From Platanthera guangdongensis (Eukaryota > Streptophyta > Magnoliopsida > Asparagales > Orchidaceae): a DNA stretch of 64,000 nucleotides. The notes under the pieces were generated by a model. The model saw only the letters and a list, made by a program, of their open reading frames with translations. It ran no database searches and was not told where the DNA came from. The translations under genes were made by a program, and so were the position numbers. The stretch lies in assembly GCA_039583875.1 (NCBI GenBank), contig CM077159.1, positions 107,099,295 through 107,163,294 of the forward strand, in the 5' to 3' direction. Below, piece by piece: positions 35,101 to 46,279 of the stretch (position 1 is its first letter; each line of letters opens with the position of its first letter).

Positions 35101-36240
35101 TGAGTAGGTATAGATTTCACTTAGCAGACCTCGAGCAGATCTTGCTGTCAGGCTTTCACCTGGCTGGCAGGGCTTGATGTCACTCGATGGTATCTACTCA
35201 GACCCCGAGCAGATCCCGCTGCCAGGTTCTCACCTAGTTGGCAGGGCTAGATGTCACTTGTGTGTGTCAACTCAGACCTTGAGCAGATCCCGCTGCTAGG
35301 CTCTCACATAGCTGGCAGGGCTGGATGTCACTCGATGGAATCTACTCAGACCCCAAGCAGTTCCCGCTGCCAGGCTCTCACCTAGCTGGCTGGGTTGGAT
35401 GTCACTCGTGTGCGTCTACCCGGACCCCGACCAGATCCCTCTATCAGGCTCTCACCTAGCTGGCTAGCCTGGATGTTACTCGTGTGTGTCAACCTGGACC
35501 CCGAGCAGATTCCGCTGCCAAGCTCTCATTTAGCTGGCAGGGATGGATGTCACTAGTGTGTGTCAACCTGGACCCTGAGTAGATCCTGTTGCTTCCAGGA
35601 TCTCATCTAGTTGGCAGGGCTGGGTGTCACTCGATGGCACCTACTCAGACCCCGAGCAGATCTTGATGTTAGGCTCTCACCTAGCTGGCAGTGCTGCATG
35701 TTACTCGATGGCATATACTCAGTCCCTGAGCAGATCCCACTGTCAGGCTCTCACCTAGCCGGCAGGCCTGAATGTCACTCGTGTGTGTCTACCCGGACCC
35801 CGAGCAGATATCGCTGCCAGGCACTCACCTAGCTAGCAGGGATGGATGTCACTCTTGTATGTCATCGGGGACCCCGAGTAGATCCCGCTGCCAAGCACTA
35901 ATCTAGATGGAAGGACTGGATGTCACTCATGTGAGTCTACTCAGACCTTTAGTAGATCCCGCTGTCAGACTCTCAACTAGCTGGCAGAGCTGGATGTCAC
36001 TTAATGTCATCTATTAAGACCCTGAGTAGATCCCGCACCCAGGCTCTCACCAAGCTGGCAGGGCTGGATGTCACTCGTGTACGTCTACACGGACCCCAAG
36101 CAAATCTCGCTTCAAGGCTCACACCTACCTGACAGGGCTGCATGTCACCCGTGTGCGTCTACCCGGACCCCGAGTAGATCCCGCTTCCAGGCTCTCACCA
36201 AGCTAGTAGGGTTGGATGTCACTCGTGTATGTACCCAGAC
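35101..36240 (+). repeat. Tandem array 3' of Tat copy B pol, about 16 units
   Basis: Units of about 70 bp with the core CAGGCTCTCACCTAGCTGGC and a GATGTCACTCG spacer. It is the complement of the copy A array, hence the same position and sense relative to pol. Units are more diverged from each other than in copy A, and there are about twice as many. Confidence 0.9.
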
Positions 36241-36456
36241 CTCCAACCTGCTAGCGAGACATGTCTGGACAACGAAATTAAGTTAGAAGTCAGGGCCCAG
36301 ACACACGAGCGTCAAAGAAAATAGCTGCAGGGTTAATAAAATGGTCTCGGCAAGTCTGTAAGCCGGAAGTGCCGAGTCGAGACTGTGGATTGGCGAGGCG
36401 AGCTTTCGGGACCCAACATAATCGGCCACCACCCAAGAAATGACCAAGGTGGCGAG
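36241..36456 (+). other. Tat copy B 3' spacer, left of G4
   Basis: GC-rich, no coding frame. It contains GGCGAGGCGAGC-type strings like the spacer of copy A. It ends in GCGAG (36452-36456), the G4 target duplication. Confidence 0.55.
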
Positions 36457-38761
36457 TGTAACACCCCCTATCCGTCGCATAGCATATAACAGTAGGTCCG
36501 GCCGGGGCCCGATGCCATATGCCACAGACAGACCGGGTGGTTACTTATGGAAACCATCCATCCAATCTCAACGTCCTACACAGAGCATTCTAGCGGAAGC
36601 AGTTTATAAAAGTTGCAAAACAAGAACCCAGCAACAAGCATGAATGTCCACTAACATGATAATAGGAATGTTATTACAAAATACTCAAAAGTCGGCCTTA
36701 AGGCCTTACAAAATGTTTCACTTGTCTTTTACATGATTTACAAACCTCGGCTCGCAGGCCGGCCATATATGAATAAAACATAAAACATTTCCACTTGGGC
36801 CTTCGAGGGCCAGCTTCGCAAAAAGGGCTTTAGCCCGCTATTGACCGCTTGGTCCAGCTGCACCTGCAAGCAAACAAACCACCGCACGGTGGCAAACAAG
36901 GCAACGGTCAGCAATGCTGACCAAATTATAACGATCCCGCCCCCAACTCGGGGCGGCGATGCTCCTTTCCTGCATTTCATTAGCATAAGCGAGCAATTAT
37001 AACCATAGCCATTTCATCACAGGCGTTGGCTCGCACGGCCACACGCCCCGTGCACTCAGGGCACATTCTCGGTGAACCGGTCGATGTCACGTCAATTAAA
37101 GCCATTAACATTCCGGACTCACCACCGCCACTTAGACGGCCATTCCTATGAGCAATTCGTCTTCATGGTATTGGTCACGTCAATTTAAGCCATCGACCAC
37201 CGAAGACCCCCATTTATGCCAACGGCGAGTGCCATGTAACTTTAGGTCTCTCTAACCCGAACGACATAAAGCGGGTACGGCTCCATCTAACCCGTGCTCA
37301 CATCGCAACGGCAATTTAAGCCATATGCGCGGGTCAAACTTTCACCGAGTCCCATTCTAACACAAGTCACATAACCCCGTTATGTTCAAGTTGGCTCTCA
37401 GGCCACCAAGTTGGCAAGACCTCGTGTCCGCCCAGTTTTCCGGGTGCACCTTTGGGTTAGTCCCCAAGGCTCCCTGCTGCAATCTAACGCGTAGAAAACC
37501 CGAAAAACACCCAATAGCACGGAGTCTTCTCCGGCCTTATGCAATGCAACATCACCGATCCGGACTAACATGTCCGGGTAGGCTTCAACCAAAATGCCTA
37601 TGTCCGTTCTCGCATACGGACTCTAAACAACGGGGACTTCACATATCTACCCGAAGGAACGCCTCCAACTCTCCGCAAACTCGCGAGAGCGGGCTTCCTA
37701 TGCAAAGAAAGAGAGCGACTCATGCTCAAGTTGAGGATCGTTACCCTTGCGGTCCTCTTTGGCGCCATCGAAAAGTAATCGGATGGAAATCACCGCACTT
37801 GCGTTGCCTCCGTGGATCCGGAGTCGGCTTGCGATTCGGAGCTCCGAAGCTCCTCCAATGGCGGATCTAGCTCCTCTTCTTCTTGCCTTAGCTCTTCTTT
37901 CTCCAAGGGTTTGGAGAGAGAACAAGTGGAAAAAGTGAGGGTTTTCTAAGTCAAAACCCGGGTATATCCCTTCAGGAACAACCCCCAGCCGTTGGATCTT
38001 CAGTCAAAGAAATGAACGGCTTCGATTCGGGACTGAAATGCCCAATCTGGACCGAACACGGCCTGGCACACGCCCGTGTCCAGGGCCGTGTGCCTCATTC
38101 GCCGTCAAAATCGAATCACCTGGAACCTCACACGGGTATCGAACACGCCCGTGTTCGAGCTGACACGCCCGTGTTCCATCTGACACGGCCGTGTAGCTGG
38201 CCGTGTACCCCATGATTTTCTCCCGTTTTCAACCCGAGCACTGCACGGGTTCTAGGACATGCCCGTGTCCTTGCCCGTGTCACCTTGACACGCCTGGGCT
38301 CCAGGCCGTGTACATGGTCTCGACACTTCGTGGCTAAGTGTCGACACGGGTCGACACGCCCTGCGACACGCCCGTGTCGCAGGCCGTGTGCCATGTCTCG
38401 ACACACAGTCGACACCAAAGTGTCGACTTCGCGGGACGAGTGTCGACACGGGTTGACACGCCCTGCGACACGCCCGTGTCGCAGGCCGTGTGCCGTGTCT
38501 CGACACAACGTCGAAGCACTGTGTCGACTTCACGGCTAAGTGTCGACACGGGTCGACACGCCCTGCGACACGCCCGTGTCGCAGGCCATGTGCCCAGTCT
38601 CGACACAATGTCGAGACCAAAGTGTCGACTTCACGCCTTAGTGTCGACACAGGCTTGACACGCCCTGGGACACGCCCGTGTCCCAGGCCGTGTGCCTGCA
38701 GCCAGAACTCAAACTGGCCCAAATTATTCCCCTCTGCTCCTTTGAGTTTCGGGGCGTTACA
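36457..38761 (-). repeat. 3' LTR of G4 (2305 bp)
   Basis: On the element's strand it starts TGTAACGCCCC and ends GGGGGTGTTACA. The U3 half (about 38040-38700) holds the palindrome array. Confidence 0.95.
38040..38700 (-). repeat. Palindrome array in G4 U3 (also at about 45240-45900)
   Basis: Four units of about 110-120 bp, each with a dyad CTGCGACACG-CC-CGTGTCGCAG (or a close variant) and the palindrome GTGTCGACAC. Simpler ACACGCCCGTGT dyads occur at the TATA side. A weak TATA-like GGATATACCC lies just below (about 45157-45166 in the 5' LTR). Confidence 0.9.
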
Positions 38762-38798
38762 ACTCTACCCCTCTTAAAAGAATTTCGCCCACGAAATT
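38762..38798 (-). promoter_or_regulatory. G4 polypurine tract and adjoining hairpin
   Basis: The minus strand reads AAGAGGGGTAGAGT just before the 3' LTR. Before it is the inverted repeat AATTTCG-TGGG-CGAAATT (38781-38798), which overlaps the pol stop codon. This hairpin-plus-tract pattern is common at the 3' end of Tekay/Del elements. Confidence 0.8.
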
Positions 38799-41700
38799 AC
38801 ATAAAGGGAAAAACATGTACAAAACTTAAATTTGTACCTGAGCGGAACAACTCCGGATATTCGTCAAGCATCGTCTGCTCTCGCTCCCAAGAGAGCTCCT
38901 CACGACCGCAATTGTCCCACCGGACTTTGACCATCCTGATCTCTTTATTGCGTAGCCGCTTGACCTCCGAGTCCTCAATCCGCACGGGCTTGACTTTTGT
39001 CGTTAGCCCACTATCCACCGGCACTTGATCGACCGCGATCACTTGCGTAGGCTCTTGCACCGCCTTCCGAAGCACCGAAATATGGAATACATCGTGTAAA
39101 CCACTTAGCTCCACTGAAAGCTTCAGCCGATAGGCCGCTTCTCCTACTCGCTCCAGAACCTCGAACGGTCCAAGGTACCTCGGGCTTAGCTTTTTCAATC
39201 GCCGCACCCGCGAGACACCCTTGAACGGCTTGATCTTCAAGTATACATAATCGCCCACAGCGAACTCCGCGTTCCTGTGCTTGGCATTATAGTACTTTGC
39301 TTGCCGGTCCTGAGCGATAAGCAACCTCTCCCGAATGGTTCTCACCAAAGAAGTAGCATCCTCCACTTCCGATCGCTTATACAACTTTGACTCGCCCGTT
39401 TCTAACCAAGACAACGGCGTGCGACATCGTCTACCATAAAGGGCCTCGAAAGGCGCCATCTGAATACTTGCTTGATAGCTGTTGTTGTATGCGAACTCCA
39501 CCAAATAAAGGTGGTCCTCCCATTGCTTTCCAAAGTCCAAGACACACATGCGAAGCATGTCTTCCATGGTTCTATTGACCCTCTCGGTCTGCCCATCAGT
39601 TTGCGGATGGAAGGCTGTGCTAAACTTCAGCTTTGTTCCCAACATTTGCTGCACCAGCCTCCAATCATTGGACGTGAACCGCCCATCACGGTCACTCACG
39701 ATGCTACGGGGCACACCATGAAGCCGCACTATGTTATCCACATAAAGCTTTGCCAGCTTCTCCACCGGATCATCCTTCCTATGCGGAATAAAATGCGACA
39801 CCTTTGTTAATCGATCGACCACCACCCAAATGGCGTCGTTCCCCTTCTGCGACCTTGGCAAACCATGCACAAAGTCCATAGAGATGTCGTCGAATTTCCA
39901 CTCCGGAATAGGCAAGGACTTAAGAAATTCTCCCGGCTTTTGGCACTCCGCCTTTACCAAGGCGCAAGTTTGGCACTTCGCTACATATAGCGCCACATCC
40001 TTTTTCAAGCCCGGCCACCAAAACAGTTTCTTTACATCACGGTACATCTTCATGCTCCCCGGGTGAATCGAGTACTTGGTATGGTGCGCCTCGTACAACA
40101 ACTCCACCCATAAACTGCCCACACTTGGGACGCACAAACGACCGTCTTTCCACAGCAATCCGTCCTCCACGACGAATTGGGAATTTGACCCATCCAGAGC
40201 CTCTATCATGAACTGCTTCATATGAGCATCCATATCCAAAGCCTGCCGAATCCGATCAGCCAGGTCATATTGGACTTCAGTCCAATTCAGCACTGCTTCA
40301 GCACTAGATTGTCTATCCACACAAACAATCTCCAACGCCTCCAGCTCCTGCACCAACCGCTCATCATGCACTGATAGCCAATTCGCTTTAGCTGGGGCTC
40401 GGCGACTCAACGCGTCCGCAACCGCATTCCCTTTGCCAGGCACGTAGTGGATCTTGAAAGTATAGTCCCCCAGGAACTCCATCCACCTACGCTGCCGCAT
40501 ATTCAGATCTTTCTGATCAATCAGGTACTTTAGACTCTTGTGATCAGTGTAGATATCAATCTTCACACCGTACAAATAGTGTCTCCACAGCTTCAAGGCA
40601 AAAATCACGGCCGCCAACTCCAAGTCGTGGACCGGATAATTCCTCTCGTGCACTTTTAGCTGTCTCGAGCCATAAGCTATCACGCTGCCGTGCTGCAATA
40701 GCACACAACCCAAACCGCTGCCCGAAGCATCGATATATATCTCATAGCCTTCGATTCCAACTGGCGAACTCAGCACAGGCGCCGTGGTCAACCGACACTT
40801 TAACTCCTCAAAAGCTCGCGCGCACTCCGGCGTCCAAACGAACTTATGATCCTTCCTCGTCAAAGTAGTGAGAGGTAACGCTATCCGCGAGAAGTTCTCT
40901 ACGAAGCGCCTATAATAGCCGGCAAGCCCCAAAAAGCTCCGGACTTCTGCTACCGTAGCAAGCTCATGCCACTCCCGTATCGCAACATTCTTCGCCGGAT
41001 CCACAGCAATACCCTCTCCACTCACTATATGCCCGAGGAACGCCACTGAGGATAGCCAAAACTCGCACTTCGAGAACTTGGCATACAACTGGTTTCTCCT
41101 GAGTGTCTCCAACACCAAATGGAGATGCTTGAAGTGATCCTCCTCACTTTGCGAGTACACCAAAATATCGTCGATGAAGACGATCACGAAATGGTCTAGG
41201 TACTCCCTGAACGTCCTGTTCATCAAATCCATAAATACTGACGGCGCATTAGTCAGCCCAAACGGCATGACCGTAAACTCATAATGCCCGTATCTCGTAC
41301 TAAACGCTGTCTTCGGGATATCACTCTCCCTTATCCGCAGCTGATAGTACCCAGACTTGAGATCTAACTTCGAGTACACCGTCGACCCGACTAACTGATC
41401 AAAGATATCGTCAATCCGGGGGATCGGGTACTTGTTCTTCTCAGTCAGCTTGTTTAGCTCCCGATAATCAATACACAACCTCAAGCTTCCGTCCTTCTTC
41501 TTAACAAAGAGGACCGGTGCGCTCCAAGGCGAAGAACTCGGGCGCACATACCCTTGCTCCAGCAACTCTTGTAGTTGAACTTTCAGCTCTGCCATTTCCT
41601 TAGGCGCTAGCCGATACGGAGATCGTGACACAGGCTTTGCACCTGGCACTAGCTCGATAGTAAAATCTATCTCCCGTTGTGGCGGGGCTCCAGGAAGATC

Positions 41701-42206
41701 TGCGGGGAACACATCAGGGTATTCCGATACCACTGAAATACAATCCATCGCGGGCTTCGGCTTTGCAACCTCCACTAGTGTAAAGAACAGTTCTGCTCCG
41801 GCACGAACCGCCTTCACCACCTGAAGAGCAGACATCAACGTCTTGCTCGACCCCTTTAAGCCCGTAAAAGTCGTCTCACGACTTGCTCCCAGCTTTACTT
41901 CCTTGCTACCGCAATCTATATGGGCCTGCTGCTCCGAGAGCCAGTCCATTCCAAATATGACGTCGAACTCCACCAACGGAAGTAATGACGCCCGCAGGTC
42001 AAACTCCTGCTCTCCAATACGAGTCTTAACCTCGCAGATTCTATCCGCTCGCATCGAACACCCATTTGGCAACAACACATCCAACTTATCCTTCGCCATC
42101 GAAGAAGGGACTCCGATGCGTAATATAAATCCTTCGGACAAGAAGGAGTGTGAAGCTCCCGTATCAAAGAGTGCTCGTGCCGGATTTTCACAAATCAACA
42201 CAAATC
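38797..42206 (-). CDS. G4 Pol: protease, RT, RNase H, integrase, chromodomain
   Basis: A single open frame. Numbering from an upstream in-frame codon at 42243: protease DTG at 27-29; RT from about 190 to 420 with FIDD at 356-359; RNase H with D505, E542 region and TDH 566-568; integrase zinc region H720/H727/C757/C760; catalytic D790, D851 and E887; and a C-terminal chromodomain at about 1085-1132 ([32 protein letters not shown]), expected to guide insertion to heterochromatin. All key catalytic residues are present. There is no good start codon; the exon begins at 42206 after the intron, so Pol is made as Gag-Pol. Nothing visible disables it. Confidence 0.95.
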
Positions 42207-42282
42207 CTAAACAAGTAGTGGTAAGGTAACATGTGCATAACAAGCATATAAAGGAATTGACTTGCTATAAATTAAACCGTAC
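42207..42282 (-). other. G4 gag/protease intron (76 bp)
   Basis: Donor GACAG|GTACGG at 42283/42282; acceptor TACTTGTTTAG|GATTTG at 42207/42206. AT-rich, phase 1. Splicing gives [12 protein letters not shown] through a split Gly codon. Retention ends Gag at GGT ACG GTT TAA (stop 42272-42274). This would let the intron set the Gag to Gag-Pol ratio. Confidence 0.8.
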
Positions 42283-43426
42283 CTGTCACCACGTCAGCTT
42301 GTTTAATGGCCTCCTGTTGGCCAAGATTGTAAACCCTTGGTTGGGCCGGAGCATAATGGGATGTGGTCGATTCCACCGCCTTGCCCTTCTCTTCATAAGT
42401 AGCTCCAGGCCTCCTTTCGGACTTAGGACGTCCGCTCCAACAATCATGGGCGAAATGCCCCGTCTTTCCACACGTAAAGCACGCACCCGGGGTCCGACCC
42501 GTAGTCGCCCCAGAAGCGCCAGAAGGAGCTGGACCCGAAGTCCTATGCTTCTTGAAAGTCCTCCGATAGCCTGACTTTGAGGTAGTCGGCACTCTGAACT
42601 CAGATTTCTTATCAGCCAAGCCTTTCTTCGCTTGTACACTCTTCATGTCCTTCTCCAAGGACCGGGCAGTATTGACCAAGGTTAAGAAACCCTGTGTCAT
42701 TGGCCCCGACAGTAACAATCTCAGCTCATCCCTCAAGCCTTCATAAAAACGATTAGTCTTGCGCTCCTCATCCATGATGGTGGAGCTAGCATAACGACTC
42801 AACCGCGTAAACTCGTGGAGATATTCATCCACGTTCCTCTCACCCTGCACCAACTTCAGGAATTCATTCTCCATTGAAATCCTCTGAGTCGAAGGGAGGT
42901 ATCTTGCCAAGAACAATTCCGAGAACTCTTCCATCGGAACGTCTATCAGTTGTCTACCTCGCAGATGATGCAGCTCCAAACCTTCCCACCACATCCTTGC
43001 TTCACCGTCCAGCAGGAACGTAGCAATGGTGGTCATCTGCCACTCCTCCGTCTCCGTCGCTGTCATGACTCTCTTCACCCTAGAGAGCCAGTCTTCAGCT
43101 TGAGATGGGGTTCCCAACCCCGAGAATAACGGAGGGTTAAAGCTCATTACATGCTTCAACTGCCTCTCAGTCGCCCTCCTTGGCACTATTGGTTCTACAA
43201 CCACTTGCTCCATCCTCCTCGGCTCAGCCTCTTGAAGAGGTACTTGCTCCATCACAGGAGCGGGCTGCTGCGCTTGCCTCCCAGGCTGCGCATTGATCAC
43301 GGCCAACACCGCTTCAGCCACCAATCTTATATTTTCAGCCGACAAAGGTGTTGCGGGAGCAACTTCCGGTGCACTACTTGCCTCAGAAACTCGGCGTTCT
43401 GACGGCCCAATGCCACTTCGAGTCAC
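42283..43426 (-). CDS. G4 Gag
   Basis: About 381 residues from the frame opening to the donor. The core gag domain holds MSFNPPLFSGLGTPSQAEDWL, LLDGEARMWWEGLEL, FSELFLARYLPSTQRISMENEF, NVDEYLHEFTRLSRYAS and NRFYEGLRDELRLLL. A basic linker and a CX2CX4HX4C knuckle (CFTCGKTGHFAHDC, about residues 318-331) follow. It packages element RNA and forms particles. The frame opens with GTG ACT CGA right after ACTATAG, with a stop just upstream; the first in-frame ATG is at residue 59. G2 has the same GTGAC opening, so translation may begin at GUG, or a 5' exon may be spliced to this AG. Confidence 0.9.
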
Positions 43427-43636
43427 CTATAGTGGTACAAAACACCGTTAAGCGACCAAATAAATTGCAAACAGCAATTATAGGAACACGCAGGTTCCTC
43501 AAACACGAGTATTTTCATTCCTAAGTGGACATTCATGGGTTCTTTTTACAGTTATAACGATGACGCACACAATGTGCTCACCACCCCTTAAAAAGAATTC
43601 GCCCACGAATTCAATTCAAGCCCAACCAAAACCAGG
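43427..43636 (-). promoter_or_regulatory. G4 leader with two inverted repeats
   Basis: 43482-43499 is AGGAAC / GTTCCT with a 6-base loop, shared with G2. 43595-43612 is GAATTCG-TGGG-CGAATTC, preceded on the plus strand by CCCCTTAAAAA. This block resembles the hairpin plus polypurine tract beside the 3' LTR (38771-38798). Confidence 0.6.
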
Positions 43637-43648
43637 GCTCTGATACCA
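43637..43648 (-). promoter_or_regulatory. tRNA-iMet primer site of G4
   Basis: The minus strand reads TGGTATCAGAGC three bases after the LTR end (GTTACA). Confidence 0.95.
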
Positions 43649-43651
43649 AAT

Positions 43652-45957
43652 TGTAACACCCCCTATCCGTCGCATAGCATATAACAGTAGGTCCGGCCGG
43701 GGCCCGACGCCATATGCCACAGACAGATCGGGTGGTTACTTATGGAAACCATCCATCCAATCTCAACGTCCTACACAGAGCATTCTAGCGGAAGCAGTTT
43801 ATAAAAGTTGCAAAACAAGAACCCAGCAACAAGCATGAATGTCCACTAACATGATAATAGGAATGTTATTACAAAATACTCAAAAGTCGGCCTTAAGGCC
43901 TTACAAAATGTTTCACTTGTCTTTTACATGATTTACAAACCTCGGCTCGCAGGCCGGCCATACATGAATAAAACATAAAACATTTCCACTTGGGCCTTCG
44001 AGGGCCAGCTTCGCAAAAAGGGCTTTAGCCCGCTATTGACCGCTTGGTCCAGCTGCACCTGCAAGCAAACAAACCACCGCACGGTGGCAAACAAGGCAAC
44101 GGTCAGCAATGCTGACCAAATTATAACGATCCCGCCCCCAACTCGGGGCGGCGATGCTCCTTTCCTGCATTTCATTAGCATAAGCGAGCAATTATAACCA
44201 TAGCCATTTCATCACAGGCGTTGGCTCGCACGGCCACACGCCCCGTGCACTCAGGGCACATTCTCGGTGAATCGGTCGATGTCACGTCAATTAAAGCCAT
44301 TAACATTCCGGACTCACCACCGCCACTTAGACAGCCATTCCTATGAGCAATTCGTCTTCATGGTATTGGTCACGTCAATTTAAGCCATCGACCACCGAAG
44401 ACCCCCATTTATGCCAACGGCGAGTGCCATGTAACTTTAGGTCTCTCTAACCCGAACGACATAAAGCGGGTACGGCTCCATCTAACCCGTGCTCACATCG
44501 CAACGGCAATTTAAGCCATATGCGCGGGTCAAACTTTCACCGAGTCCCATTCTAACACAAGTCACATAACCCCGTTATGTTCAAGTTGGCTCTCAGGCCA
44601 CCAAGTTGGCAAGACCTCGTGTCCGCCCAGTTTTCCGGGTGCACCTTTGGGTTAGTCCCCAAGGCTCCCTGCTGCAATCTACCGCGTAGAAAACCCGAAA
44701 AAACACCCAATAGCACGGAGTCTTCTCCGGCCTTATGCAATGCAACATCACCGATCCGGACTAACATGTCCGGGTAGGCTTCAACCAAAATGCCTATGTC
44801 CGTTCTCGCATACGGACTCTAAACAACGGGGACTTCACATATCTACCCGAAGGAACGCCTCCAACTCTCCGCAAACTCGCGAGAGCGGGCTTCCTATGCA
44901 AAGAAAGAGAGCGACTCATGCTCAAGTTGAGGATCGTTACCCTTGCGGTCCTCTTTGGCGCCATCGAAAAGTAATCGGATGGAAATCACCGCACTTGCGT
45001 TGCCTCCATGGATCCGGAGTCGGCTTGCGATTCGGAGCTCCGAAGCTCCTCCAATGGCGGATCTAGCTCCTCTTCTTCTTGCCTTAGCTCTTCTTTCTCC
45101 AAGGGTTTGGAGAGAGAACAAGTGGAAAAAGTGAGGGTTTTCTAAGTCAAAACCCGGGTATATCCCTTCAGGAACAACCCCCAGCCGTTGGATCTTCAGT
45201 CAAAGAAATGAACGGCTTCGATTCGGGACTGAAATGCCCAATCTGGACCGAACACGGCCTGGCACACGCCCGTGTCCAGGGCCGTGTGCCTCATTCGCCG
45301 TCAAAATCGAATCACCTGGAACCTCACACGGGTATCGAACACGCCCGTGTTCGAGCTGACACGCCCGTGTTCCATCTGACACGGCCGTGTAGCTGGCCGT
45401 GTACCCCATGATTTTCTCCCGTTTTCAACCCGAGCACTGCACGGGTTCTAGGACACGCCCGTGTCCTTGCCCGTGTCACCTTGACACGCCTGGGCTCCAG
45501 GCCGTGTACATGGTCTCGACACTTCGTGGCTAAGTGTCGACACGGGTCGACACGCCCTGCGACACGCCCGTGTCGCAGGCCGTGTGCCATGTCTCGACAC
45601 ACTGTCGACACCAAAGTGTCGACTTCGCGGGACGAGTGTCGACACGGGTTGACATGCCCTGCGACACGCCCGTGTCGCAGGCCGTGTGCCGTGTCTCGAC
45701 ACAACGTCGAAGCACTGTGTCGACTTCACGGCTAAGTGTCGACACGGGTCGACACGCCCTGCGACACGCCCGTGTCGCAGGCCGTGTGCCCAGTCTCGAC
45801 ACAATATCGAGACCAAAGTGTCGACTTCACGCCTTAGTGTCGACACAGGCATGACACGCCCTGGGACACGCCCGTGTCCCAGGCCGTGTGCCTGCAGCCA
45901 GAACTCAAACTGGCCCAAATTATTCCCCTCTGCTCCTTTGAGTTTCGGGGCTTTACA
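43652..45957 (-). repeat. 5' LTR of G4 (2306 bp)
   Basis: Nearly identical to the 3' LTR. Palindrome array at about 45240-45900 in U3. The remaining sequence includes short open frames that also occur in the other LTR; I do not regard them as genes. Confidence 0.95.
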
Positions 45958-46279
45958 GCGAGAACCCAGGCCGTGTCGCATGAGTGTCAGCTCGCACGGA
46001 ACCTGGTGGCTCGGTTGCGAGCCGAGTCAGCTCGCCGCCTCTAGTGAGCAAGCAGCATAGAGGATCCAGACTAAGGAGGTGGCTCTCCACTCGCGGGTCG
46101 GCTAACTAATCCCCCTATGCTTCCTAGGCTAAGTCCTTATGGGGTGCGCGATCTCGCTGACAGGGCGCGGAATAAGGAACTTCGAGCGGGAGGATCAAAA
46201 CTAGCCGCGAATATAAAAGAGAAAAGAAAGAATTTGCATTGCACAGAAGCAACAGTACTATGTATATATGAGAGCTCAG
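45958..46279 (+). other. Tat copy B 3' spacer, right of G4
   Basis: Begins with the second target copy GCGAG. GC-rich at first (GAGCCGAGTCAGCTCGCC-like), then AT-rich towards the end of the antisense ORF. No coding frame seen. Confidence 0.5.

Larger units (their letters stand above)
36457..45957 (-). mobile_element. G4, near-intact Tekay/Del-like chromovirus (9.5 kb)
   Basis: LTRs 36457-38761 and 43652-45957 differ by about 13 substitutions and an indel by eye (roughly 99.4% alike). The target duplication GCGAG is perfect on both sides (36452-36456, 45958-45962). The primer site, polypurine tract, gag and pol are all in place with no nonsense codon, and gag and pol are joined by a spliceable intron. 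It is the youngest and most complete element in the window, inserted in the 3' part of Tat copy B. Confidence 0.93.

Noticed and set aside
37382..37870. 162-residue open frame, repeated in the other G4 LTR (44740-45066 region)
   Set aside because: It is conserved only because the LTRs are near-identical; in the 5' LTR a base insertion splits it, and no known motif is seen.
38128..38777. Several open frames on both strands with repeated CDTGVS / RPCRRP-like peptides (also at 45324-46060)
   Set aside because: They are translations of the palindrome array in the G4 LTRs; any frame stays open because the repeat has few stops. No independent coding sign.
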